Assembly: GCA_963978545.1 (NCBI GenBank)
Contig: OZ021723.1
Span: 8,667,593-8,731,592 of the forward strand
DNA length: 64,000 bases
Direction: 5' to 3'
Source of the DNA: Linyphia triangularis
Lineage: Eukaryota > Arthropoda > Arachnida > Araneae > Linyphiidae
The notes below the pieces were generated by a model. That model saw only the letters and a list, made by a program, of their open reading frames with translations. It had not been told where the DNA came from and made no database searches. A program made the translations under genes and the position numbers. Positions 39,901 to 53,000 of the stretch are shown piece after piece (within the stretch, counting starts at the first letter, position 1; each line of letters starts with the position of its first letter).

Positions 39901-42900
39901 ATGGAAGACCTGGTTTGAAGTACTGTCTCTGATTTTGATCAGTATTGAAATTCAAGTTGAGTGGAGAATACTGGCGAGATAGATATTGAGTGTCATTCCT
40001 TTGAATTCCTAAAAAACAATTTGTGTCATTAAATTGGAGAAGCTCATTATCTTAATGTTGGTAGAAAGATATCCAACCTTCAGAGAATAATTCTACTTCT
40101 TAATAGAATAGCTCGAAGCTATCTTTGACTTTTAAAGAAATGCACCTGAAGTTATTGAGTATAAGAAACTTTGAAGCTATTTCTCTTGAATATTTTTGCT
40201 AACGAAAAAAATATTTCATCTTTTCTCAAGAAAGTATTTCAATGGAAAAACATCATGGTCGTATAAACACTCTTAATTTTATGAGTCCGCAAAAGTTTGG
40301 TTGTTTAGATTTTCTTGTCGTTAGGAGCAAGGGTAAAATTCCGATGATCAATAAAATAAACCCTCAAGAAAATCTTAATAGTCCGAGAGGCGACTGCAAT
40401 TTTTGGACCCCATCGAACATCATTCTGAATTTTTTACAGAGATTGGAGAAAAGTGAGTAGATTACGAATCCACTGGTCTGCCGTGGCAAAAATGGCCGAA
40501 ACTGATCAAAAATAGACTTGGAATGAGTTGAACTAAAATCCGATTGCCAAATATGTCATAACTTGCCAAAAAGAGAACATACTTTTTCGTCTGGCAACCC
40601 TGCATTTTGATTTTCAATAAGAAAAAGCGCAAACGATTTCTGATCTCTAGCTCGGAAAATTTGTATCTTTTAAAAGTAAGCCAAATTGGCGACATCATAA
40701 GTGACGTAATAGTTTTTGCCAACTTGGCTCCCTTTTAATAGATGCAAGTAGACCGTCGCCAGATATCTGAATCGTCTGCAACCTTCTTAATTAAAAATTA
40801 AAGAGTGAGGGTTACCAAAAAAAAAAAAAAAAATGCTCATTATTTGTCAAGTTATGGCGCATTTGGCAATTGGATTTAGTTCAACTTATTATAAGTCGAT
40901 TTTTGACTAGTTTCGGCCATTTTTGCCAAAGCAGACAAGTGGATTCGTAATCTACTCACTTTTCTCTAATTTCTATAAAAAAATTCAGAATGATGTTCGT
41001 TGGGGTCCAAAAATTGCAGTCGCCTCTCAGTCTATAACAGAGTTAGAAAACTGGAAACTTCTGTGTTCTATGAAAATTGTAAATAAAAAGGTTGTGGCCG
41101 TCCATTCTCTGAAATATTCATCGTTTTAAAGTATTAATACGCAACATAAACAAAGGCAAAAGTTATTCAATGAGAATTTTCCATTAAACCAAATTTTGCA
41201 AATATGCAATGAATTTCCCAGACTTACCTGTCCCTGTTTCCACCACATTTGCCACGACCATTATTCTCCTGTAGTTGTATGAATTACTACGTTGAATTAA
41301 AGATATATTTAAATCGTATTTGAAGCACCCATCGAGCTGTAAATAAAAGTATATTACAAATATTTAATTATCACTTCAGTTTTTCTAAAATATTATCAAT
41401 ATTAATAAACAATTAGTGTCTAAAACACCTAACAAGATTATCATCAATAATTTTCAACTGACTAATTTAAATTAAAAATTTATTTAACACTAGATTGCCT
41501 AAGCAAGTCATTTTGACCGCTTTTGAATTTCAATTAAAAAAATAATTATTTAAATAATGACCCAGCTTCTTATAATTTTGTGACTTTTTCTACAACATAT
41601 CAATGGGTTAATTAATCATTGTTGTTGCCACCCCCTCCCTCCTTCACTTCCGGTATATATATGTGTGTTATACCTATATTGCCGAAAAGCAGTCATTTTG
41701 ACTGCTCGGAAAAGACCAGTTCGGTTCTGGATTCGAATAACATGATAACATACAAGTTCATGATAAATTGTCGATTTCGACATATACCTGATAAATTGCA
41801 GTTGTTCAATAACTAAAGTTATTGTTATTCGAATCTTTATGCCAGGCCTGGATTCAGCCTTGTTAGGCCTGGATTAAAGCCTATTGTTATTCGAATCTTT
41901 ATGCCATGCGCTTTGTTCCCTTTGAACGCGCTGTAACGTAATTCAGATGGGAAGGAGGATCACTGAGTGTATGATCTCATACTGTAATCGATACGGCTAA
42001 AATGTCCAGATAATGTATAAATTATTTTTTTTTCGAATTGAAGTACATTTTTTTTTTATTGTTAATACTTATTAATAACTTGTTATATGACTGTAAGTGA
42101 TATAAAATATATTAAAAATTACTGTTAAACAAATTTCTTTGCTCATTAGTTATTTTTTCACAATGCAGTCATTTTGACTGCTTTCAGGCAATATAGATAT
42201 ATACTAAGCTCCCATCTTTCTAGTGTTAAAAAAATTTAAGCTTCAACTTGGTAGAAAGGAGTTACTATCTTAAGGAACCAATTTTCGACTGGTAATTACT
42301 TTTAACAGCTTCACTGCCAGTGTCTTGAACATGGGAGTCAGTCAGAAGACAACTTTCTTTTTTGTTGTTTATTTGTTTAAAAAGGATTCAAATGCATTGA
42401 TCTCTACTACAACTTCTGGATTTCTTATTAGCGGTTTCTGCTGTGCAAGCAGATGATGTCATTTGAAAACTCCCCCCCCCCCCCATGATGATTTAAAATA
42501 GGTTGCCCATAGCTACAAACAAATTTGAACTAGTTTGGGGGGAAGTTGTTGGTATAGATCTCTATGGTGATTATTAAGCCTTCTTCAACTTCAAGTCAGT
42601 AACCAAGCATGCGCTATCCAGAAGTTGTAGCAGAGATCAGTGTTCAAATGTTATTAAGGTATACATATACATTAGGAATCGTGAAATTTGACTCAATTCT
42701 GCGATTTTGTTTTTTGGTATTAAAATATTCCCGAATTCCTTACCATTAAAATGATATCATTTTCTTTCTGAGACTCAAATTACTTTTTAAATTACAGTAG
42801 GTTTTGTGAATCTATTTTGTATCACTTTCATTAGTGTAGTAAACTTTAAACGCGTTTTTTGAAGAATGACATTTTGGTGTTATGTGACTTTACGCCAACG

Positions 42901-45900
42901 GTCATAACTTCATAATAAATGGCCCGATTTACAAAATGCTAATTTTGTTTTGTAGAAAATAGTTGTGAATGTGTTTTCTATGGAGAATCTAATACATATT
43001 GTTATAAACACATTTTTCATGCATATTTTAATCTTAATTTTGTGTTAAAAATTATGTATTTTTTTAAACTTTTTATTTTAAAACTTATAATTAAATAAAT
43101 ATTGAAGCCGAATTCAAAATTCTCCATAGGAACATGCGTCAATATAAAATCTCTTATTTGCAATAAAAATAATACCTCTAAGTTAATTACAAGTTTATTT
43201 ATGTATGTTCTAATAATGTCCTAATTAATCACTTTAATTGCAATTAGCTGATTAAAAAATTGACTGGGGAAAAAAAGTTTATTTATAAAAATGCATCATT
43301 TGTAATTCTGATATACTGCCAAAAAGTTTGAAATTATAGCCTAAAAATTAAAGAAAATCATCTCAATTGTATATGTATACCTTAATTAAGTACCATTTGC
43401 ATATATAAGGTAATTAAAATAAGAAATCAAAAATATCACGCACTGGCGTGAGACCGGCAGCTAAGTTTTTAAGCAGTTCCATAAAAAATATTTTAAATTA
43501 AATCTTGGTGATATATTCCTAACTGACATATACAAATGAGAGAACGATATCTTGTATTGTAAGGTTTTCATATTTGTTAATAATTGTTTGAAATTATTTG
43601 ATTACCTAGATAGAACATTGGTAACATCTTTGTACTTAGAGAGACAAATGCATACAAAATCGAAAAACAGGAATACAATTTTCTGCACACAAATATATAC
43701 AAGGATGCTTACTTTGACTGATTCTTGTAAAACAGGAATTTTGTCGTAGTTGTAAGAATAAGAAAATTGCTCCAGTGACAGATTCAAATTTAGCTGCCCT
43801 ATTACAGGTTTACCATAAGTGTAGCTAAAGAAGATAAGAATCGAAAAATAAGATCACGCATTTCATACAACAACATTAAATAACATATGCATATAATTAT
43901 GTAAACCATAATTTTTTAAATATAAATCCTTTTTATGCCAAGTTTTATGTGGAATCGCAATTTTTTTTAACTCAGATCGAGTTCTCATAGTGTTTGACTA
44001 ATAGAAACATAAGACCCCATTCCGAACTATTAACTTAATTCACTCCTCCCCCCCAAAGCTTGATTGATACATTGTCATCCACAACGAGTCTACTTTTTGT
44101 CTGGCCAACCGTCGATGTGACAATTAGTACCTTATTAATATCAGGCTGACTTGGACTCGTGTCAAAAAGGGCAGAACAATCCTTTATAATCCGAGAGGCG
44201 ACTGCAATTTTTGGACCCCATCGAACATCATTCTGAATTTTTTATAGAGATTGGAGAAAAGTGAGTTGATTAGGAATCCACTGGTCTGCCGTGGCGAAAA
44301 TGGCCGAAACTGATCAAAAATCGACTTGGAATGAGTTGAACTAAAATCCGATTGCCAATATGTCATAACTTGCCAAAATGAGAACAAACTTTTTTCGTCT
44401 GGCAACCCTGCATTTTGATTTTTAATGAGAAAAAGAGCAAACGATTTTTGATCTCTGGCTTGGAAAATTTGTATCTTTTAAAAGTAAGCCAAATTTGCGA
44501 CATCAGTTACGTCATCCGTGACTTAATGTTTATTGCCAACTTGGCTCCCTTTTAATAGATGCAAGTACACCGTCGCCAGATATCTGAATCGTCTGCAACC
44601 TTCTTAATTGATAATTAAAGAGTGAGGGTAACCAAATAAAAAAAAATGCTCATTATATGGCAAGTTATGTCTCATTTGGCAATTGGATTTAGCTCAACTT
44701 ATTAAAAGTCAATTTTTGACAAGTTTCGGCCATTTTTGCCACGGTAGACCAGTGGATTCGTAATCAACTCACTTTTCTCTAATTTCTATAAAAAAAAATC
44801 AGAATGATGTTCGATGGGGTCCAAAAATTGCAGTCGCCCCTCAGTCTATTAGGAAACAAAACAGTGTTGTTTTGCTTGGCCCCCAAAGTAATTCTGATGA
44901 TGTATTTATTAAGTCTCCTTGACCTTGCTTTAATTAATTTTTCTCCAAGAAATGCAAAGTTAAAATTACTAAGAAAATGTCTTATAAGTCTGTGGTGATC
45001 TTATGTGTACGTTTTTACTTTGTATATGAAATTGCACCAGCTATGTCTTGTTGATTTTATTGTAATTTTAATACTGTTCTGTTATTGTTAAAAGCTACCA
45101 TCTAAAAGATCCTTCAGTAAAATTTCAGGCGTTCTCATAGAAACGTATCTGCCTTTTCTAGCAAGCACCCAGTTGTAGAAGTTTTGTCCCTTTTAGCCCA
45201 CTTTATAATAGTTGATTGGTTTGTATCTCAACGACCTATCTTTATGAACAATGACTGCTAATCAGGCTGGGACCTACAGCTTTACGTGGATTCCGAACCA
45301 CAACGAATTTCTATGCCTAACCCAGGATTCGAACCCTGCAATTTTGGTATGCAAGGACAGAGGGCTAAGCCCACAGCCATCAGGTGGGACCACTTGATTC
45401 TATTCCACAAGAACTGTAGCCAGAAATTCAACTTGATTAAAAATGAAAATAACATAAATTTGTAGATAGAATAATGGTTGGTTGTATTCAGATTATCTGG
45501 CGCCGTCAGCAATACGAGGGCTATAATGCGCCGAAACATTCGTCATTAGACAAGCCAACATACATTTACAAACACCCATGCCAACACGGGACTCGGAACC
45601 CGCAACCTCGCGGTCTAGAGGCTAGCACGCTAACCACTATACCGTTTGGTCGGTGATAGAATAATGAAATATTATTAATTAAATAATATTATAGGGTGTT
45701 CTTTTTCATTAATTTAAAAAAAAATTGCCAGTTTGGCGATAATTATTACACCGTTAAAAAAAAAAAAAAAAAAAAAATTACGCCAAGGTAGCAAAATATT
45801 TTTCGATAATTATTACATAATAAAAGTAAGTAAACAAAGGAGAAAAAGTCATTGATGTTCAATGTTCAATTGAGGATAACTGTATTAAAAACAAAGTTTC

Positions 45901-48900
45901 TTTCTTTTTTTAAAAAAATCTTTTAGCCCTCTACCGAATTTCTAAGGGAATTTTGGAAGTGGGGATGTTTAGAGCCACTTAAAACTCCTTAGCACTGTGA
46001 TTTTGATCAAAATCGCAAGAGCCTCTTATGGCAATTGCTGCAAAGCATATATTTTTCGATGCGCAATTTTGACAAAAACCTCAATGACAGGTCCTATGTA
46101 CACCATTTAACCGGTATGCAAAAGTTGAACATAACAGGTCAATTCGTTCGGAAGCTATGCAGATCACTTATACACACAAGACATTTTTCTATATAAGTTT
46201 TTTTAGGAGTCAGTACGTTCCAAAACGCGTAGAAATGAGACCGAAATTTTATGTCATACCATATGTTAATATATGGGCAATAATTGAAAGTAATAAAAAG
46301 TTATATTTATCGAAAATAAAATACATTTCATTGAAGTTATAGCTAAAAGTGCAATATTTTACGTCAACGGTTTTGATATCACAGTAGCAATCATCGATAT
46401 AGATAAACAACTGGATAGACTGCTTAACGCTGGGAAAATGAAGCCGTTGCCAGATGCCATTGGTGGGATAAAAAAATACGGATTGCCGACGATTGAAAAT
46501 AAAATTTTGGGTTGTACACAGCAGAAATGTCAATAACAGACCTTAATTAGTAATAATGTGCAAAAAAATATATAAATCAACACTTTACAAGGTTTTTCGC
46601 ATTCCCATCCAACTATAAAAATGAACTGTGATTGGTTAATCTTCCCACCAGCTTCGCAATCCCCGGAGCGTTTTTCTATTTTCATTGACAATGAAGCAGT
46701 CTATCCAGTTGTTTATCTATATCGATGGTAGCAATAAGTATCCCCTTAACATAAATTTGTAAACACGTCACTGTTAGAAATCCTTACACTGATTACTTGG
46801 TAAATGCACAGTTAGTGTAAATACGACGGAGTCAACAACCTACATCAGTCAAGTTGTGTGAATGCCCCTTGTAGTCAAACACCAGTTAAACTGGACAGTA
46901 AATAACACATGACATTGCTTCACCCTTCACGATGTATAGGTATTGGACCCAAAGGGACAACCTAATTGCAGGTCATTGTATAATTTACAACAATTTGTGT
47001 ATCTGTCGCATTCAGAAGGGAGGGGCAGATATTACTTGGAGAGACAGTCATGACCCATCTTGTTTTATTCAGGAGAAGGTTATTAGAGAACTAATGCATA
47101 CGGTATACGAAATGGATTTCTAGAAACACCAATTGGTGGATCATCAGTGGATGAATTGCTTATAATTTGGTGTTTTAGTTTAATATATAAACCCTTTTGG
47201 TCCCTAAATGGGCCTATGAGTCTCGGAGATTATAGTTCGAGAGGCGACTTCAATTTTTGGACACCATCGAACATCATTCTGAATTTTTTTTATAGAAATG
47301 GAGAAAAGTGAGTAGATTAGGAATCCACTGGCCTGCCGTGGCGAAAATGGCCGAAACTGATCAATAATCGACTTGGAATGAGTTGAACTAAAATCCAATT
47401 GCCAAATATGTCATAACTTGCCAAAAATAGAACAAACTTATTCGTCTGGCAACCCACTTCATTTTGATTTTCAATGAGAAAAAGGGCAAACGATTTCTGA
47501 TCTTTGGCTCAGAAAACTTATATCTTTTAAAAGTAAGCCAAATTGGCGACATCAGTTACGTCATAAGTGACGTGATATTTTTTGCCAACTTGGCTCCCTT
47601 TTAATAGATGCAAGTAGACCGTCGCCAGATATCTGAATCGTCTGCAACCTTTTTAATTGAAAATTAAAGAGTGAGGGTTACCAAATAAAAAAAAAAATGC
47701 TCATTATTTGGCAAGTTATGGCGCATTTGGCAATTGGATTTAGTTCAACTTATTGAAAGTCGTTTTTTGACAAGTTTCGGCCATTTTTCCTACGGCAGAC
47801 CAGTGGATTCGTAATCTACTCACTTTTCTCTAATTTCTATAAAAAATCCAGAATGATGTTCGATGGGGTCCAAAAATTGCAGTCGCCTCTCAGTCTATTA
47901 AAAACGGCGTTCCCTATTGGGGTGGGTTGTTATGTTTTCAGTGTCTTTAACAAGTTGAGCGCCCTGTCAGCTATCTGTGTCTGACACTGAACTTTCAGTT
48001 TAGGCTTCGTCAGTCATTGATGACTGACATTGTTTTAAGTAATTACTGAAAAATTACTTAATGTTTATTTATTACAGGATTATATCATAAACACGTTGAG
48101 TGCCACGTCAGCCATTGGTGGCTGACACTGAACTTTCCATTTAGACCACTTCAACCACCGGTGGCCGACAGTACGCTGTAGTTTTTTCCACTCCTATAAT
48201 TTGACATACTGCCTTTCTTAGTACATTTTAAAGTGCAAGAAGTCTTAGGTTTTGAAGTACTATTGATATTTCAATAGACAGCCGGCCAAACGGTGTAGTG
48301 GTTAGCGTGCTAGCTTCAAGACCGCGAGGTTGCGGGTTCGAGTCCCGTGTTAGTTGGTTGGTTGTTTTCAAATTATCTGGCGCCGTCAGCAACACGAGGG
48401 CTATAATGCGTCGAAACATTCGTCATTAGACAAGCCAACATACATTTACAAACACCCATGCCTAACACGGGACTCGAACCCGCAACCTCGCAGTCTAGAA
48501 GCTAGCACGCTAACCACTATACCGTTTGGTCGGCAGTCCCGTGTTAGGCATGGGTGTTTGTAAATGTATGTTGGCTTGTCTAATGACGAATGTTTCGGCG
48601 CATTATAGCCCTCGTGTTGCTGATGGCGCCAGATAATCTGAAAACAACCAATATTTCAATAGATAAAAATGTTATTAAATACACTATACCCAAAATGCTG
48701 TTGTGAAAATTGCTTATCTAAGAATTTTAAGTCCGAGGTCTGGCACGATGCGCAAACGTGTGGAATGAATGTCTATATGCATTTCATTCTAAACGTAAAT
48801 ATCTTCTGCTGCTGATTAGAAAAATGGCCCTAATATATTTACACAGCTGTATCGAGTAAATTTCAATCTGTTAGTAGTGCGCTTCTCAATGCTATACCGC

Positions 48901-49979
48901 AATACCAGCGCTACTGAGAAGCGCGCGTGGTCTGAAGGGAATTTCTTAAGAGTTCGCGTGGCGCTTAACTTGCTAAGGAACCAGATTATAAAGATAAGAC
49001 TAAAGAAACTTGGAAGCATTCTCAAATTGCAAATGACTGACTTGTGTTTTTGAGCACGCACACTATCCAAATTGTTCCGAGACTTTTTTTATTTTAAATT
49101 TTCCAATGAGTACAACTATACTAAACTCCAACTTAACTTGACATCACTAGACGATAGATCTTCACCCTGCTCATAGGTAATTAATCCATTTTAGCGGAGT
49201 GAAGATATAATGCTCGTCAAACCTTATAGCCTTTTGTTCTCTACAGGGTTGTGGTTTGGCGAGCATTATGCTTTCACGCAGCCAAAATGGATTAAATACC
49301 TATGAGCACTGTGACGATCTACTACGTAGTGATGTCAAGTTAAGTTGAAGTTTAGTATATATTTATGACATAATACAAAAGAGCTCTTATTAAGAAGAAC
49401 TACTAAACTAAACTTCAACTTAACTAGACATCACTTAGACGGTAGATCGTGACAGTGCTCATAGGTATTTAATCCATTTTGGCGGCGTGAAAGCATAATG
49501 TTCGCCAAACCACAACAGAACAGAAGGCTATAAGGTTTGGCGAGAATTATGTCTTCACTCCACCAAAATGGATTAAATACCTATGAGCACTGTGACGATC
49601 TATCGTCTAAGTGATATCTAGTTAAGTTGAAGTTTAGTATAGTAAGGACCCATTCCCTTTACTCGCTGTGTTGACCAAGTCTTCTAGCCAAGTTCATTTA
49701 GAAACTACTTTGCATAAAGCTTGGTTGGTTGGTTGTTTTCAGATTATCTGGCGCCGTCAGCAACACGAGGGCTATAATGCGCCGAAACATTCGTCATTAG
49801 ACAAGCCAACATACATTTACAAACACCCATGCCAACACGGGACTCGAACCCGCAACCTCGCGGTCTAGAAGCTAGCACGCTAACCACTACACCGTTTGGT
49901 CGGCTACTTTGCATAAAGCTTGAAATTTGGTGAGTAGGTATGAAAATTATCTCTTAATAAAATGTTTTCGTCCAAGAAT

Positions 49980-50010
<31 letters not shown>

Positions 50011-53000
50011 GTTATGTAACATTCTGACTTCTAAAAGCATGGTATTGAAAAATATGTCTGTTTTTTACGTTGGCAGCATACCTATGGATTGAATTGACCT
50101 GCGATGTTCAAATTTGGCTTATGGATTGATGGTGGCCAAGGGACCTATCATTGTTTTCGTTAAAATTGCGCAAGCGAATAAGATAACTGCCACTGAAAAA
50201 CACGAAAAAATCAAGTTTTTCAGTAATTGTTAAAAACCGGCTCTAACGATTTCGATCAAAATCGTTGTGGTTTTGCCTCTAAGACCTCCGAAACCATAAA
50301 CATGCTTTAAATGCCGTGAAAAATTGAAAAAGTAATGTCTTTAACACAGAGTTCTCTTTCTTTGAGTATCGCTCATGTCTTTCTTCCGCTTACAAGCAAA
50401 AATAATGTTAGAATTATTGAAATATATACCCCCAAAATCTCCACTTTGACGTGGTTTGTTTTAAAGGTCTTTATTAGAATTATAGCCATACTGGCAATTT
50501 TTTCTGAATGAATGATGAAAATATGAAAACGGTAAATAACACCAATCTATGTCATTATAATAATATAATTGAAAGTTATGCGATGTTCCACACCCCTAGT
50601 TTTATCTCTGAAAAGCAAGTTATTAAAGAATACACCTTTAATTTCAGATCCCAGAGAAAAAAGATTAATTAGATGAAATATCAAGGCCCCCAACTTCACA
50701 ATTAACTAACCCCCAACTATGTCATTATAATAATATAATTGAAAGTTATGCGATGTTCCACACCCCTAGTTTTATCTCTGAAAAGCAAGTTATTAAAGAA
50801 TACACCTTTAATTTCAGATCCCAGAGTAAAAGATTAATTAGATGAAATATCAAGGCCCCCAACTTCACAATTAACCTGCATAACTAAACTTGAGAAAGTT
50901 TCCGAGCCGATTTCGCAAATTTAAATAAGTTTAGGAACATAAAAAAAATACTTAAGTGTAAAGAAATTTCGTAACATGTTTACAAACAAAAAAAAAAACT
51001 TAAAAAAAAAGTCAAATAAAAATAATCTGTTGATTAATGATGAATAACATCCTTTGCTATAGCTTCATCTACATGCTAGTAATTTTAAAACCGCAATTAG
51101 TAATAGCACAATTTTTTTTTCCTAATGATATATTCGTTGTTGAAAAATTGTTCAATAATCTACGTAATGTTTATAGATAAACTATAAAATCAATACAAGT
51201 TTACTCATACGATCTATTTTTTACTTATACAGTGTTTTTTTTATTAAAGGAAGGTGCTGTTTATTAAAATAGTTTTAATGAGTCAAATAAATGTTCATTG
51301 CGGACAGTCAATATATTGAGAATTGGTATTTTTTTCTAACTTTTGCAAGACTTTAAATAATTATATTATAATCGATTTTGTTTGTTTAATTGTGTGTGGC
51401 TGTGGGGCAAATCTACGAAAGCTTAATTAACCCACTTGCCGTCATGTGATCAGGCTGAAACTTGGCAGATAGATTCATTGTTGATGCTATCTAGTTTTGG
51501 TGGCTGTCACTGTCATTAAAAGGTCGCTTTTACACACGCTTCTATAATCGGTTTGGAATACTAATACATTCCATTTAACCGATCATCGTTCAAACTCTTT
51601 CCTGTGGCCAAAATTATTTTAGTCAAAGAAGAAATAAAAGATAGTTGGATACGAGAGCATAAATTCACGTTCATTTTTAATAAATAAATTTTGAAACGTA
51701 GTTTGCCGCATATTTTGCTGATAGAGATGCTTTTCATATTAAAAATTAGATGCTACCACTAAGCACACGCTGGCAACGGAATCGACGCTATGTTAATGAA
51801 TATAAAAATTTGCAATGCATTAAAAGGATTTTTATTAAAAGCTTTGATTTTATATTTTGTATTACTTCCAAACTTTGGCAAGACTTTTCTTACGTCTCGT
51901 TTTACCGTGTGGATACTGAGTTCAAAACTTTGAAGTGAACTTAATTGAAGAAAAAACTATAACAAAGAACTGCGTGTAGAATGTTAAACTACTGATGGTT
52001 AACCTTTTAACCCTTAGCACTCCTATGTCCCCTCTCAAGGGACCTCGCAATTCCAGCATATCACTCGGATGTCCCCTCTCAGGGGACATTAAAGTTTATT
52101 AGTGATTACGGGGAATTAACTCATTCCAGCATTACTATTTGAGAAATGCATTTTTCCCCTGAAGTTTTCTCTTCAAATGGCACAAGAAATCATATCAAAA
52201 TATGATAAAATTACTAAGATATATATATAAAAAAAATGTCAGCGGTTTTTGTGTCAGAAGAGAACGTGACAAGTGTGCTCACGACGATCCGAGCACTTTT
52301 CTGCTCCACTTGAAAGGAAAGATAAGATAAGAAGAGTTTGTAGATGGTTTGGTTTGTGGAAATCGAAATTTACTGGCGCAAGAGCAACTCTAGGGCCAAG
52401 CTGGGCCGAGAGAGAGAGTTTGTAGAAGAAAGGTTGATTGATATGCGAGCATACCAACTGCATCGCACTGTATGGTGGTATTTTTAAATATAAATAAACA
52501 AGAAAAAAATAATCAAACACCAATGACATATTATGAGTTTTCCAAAGCATTTATATATCAGTTGAGAGGTGATTTCCGGGAACCAAGAACGCGTCCATCC
52601 ACGTCTTCAGCAGACAACAGACTAAATAATAAGCTACAAATTCAAGATGTGGAAGAAAAAAACCCGGGATTGCATTATTTGTTCTAACAGGAAAACACCT
52701 GGTGGAAGACGTCAAACTACTTATTGTTGTCAAACGTGCACAAATCAGCCTGCAATGCATATTGGGGAGTGTTTCAAAGTTTACCATACTGTTCAAAATT
52801 ATAAAAAATAAAATATTGATTTTTAAAAAAATATATATATTTCCCGATGCCAACCAATTCATATAAGTCCAATATCATTATAATACTGTTACGAATTTTT
52901 GTAAATATTTCGTAGTGTTAATTTTGTAAATAGTAATTTATGTACATTTCGCATAAGACAGTGCAATAGTTCGTCGTTAAATTGGCTTCCCTGCAGTGAG

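Larger units (their letters stand above)
47950..48972. mobile_element. piggyBac-like element, degenerate, containing nested SINEs
   Basis: Left TTTAACAAGTTGAGCGCC and right GGCGCTTAACTTGCTAA are inverted. Internal repeats include GTGCCACGTCAGCCATTGG and CCACCGGTGGCCGACAG. Holds the SINE-in-SINE at 48281-48650. No transposase seen. Confidence 0.6.
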
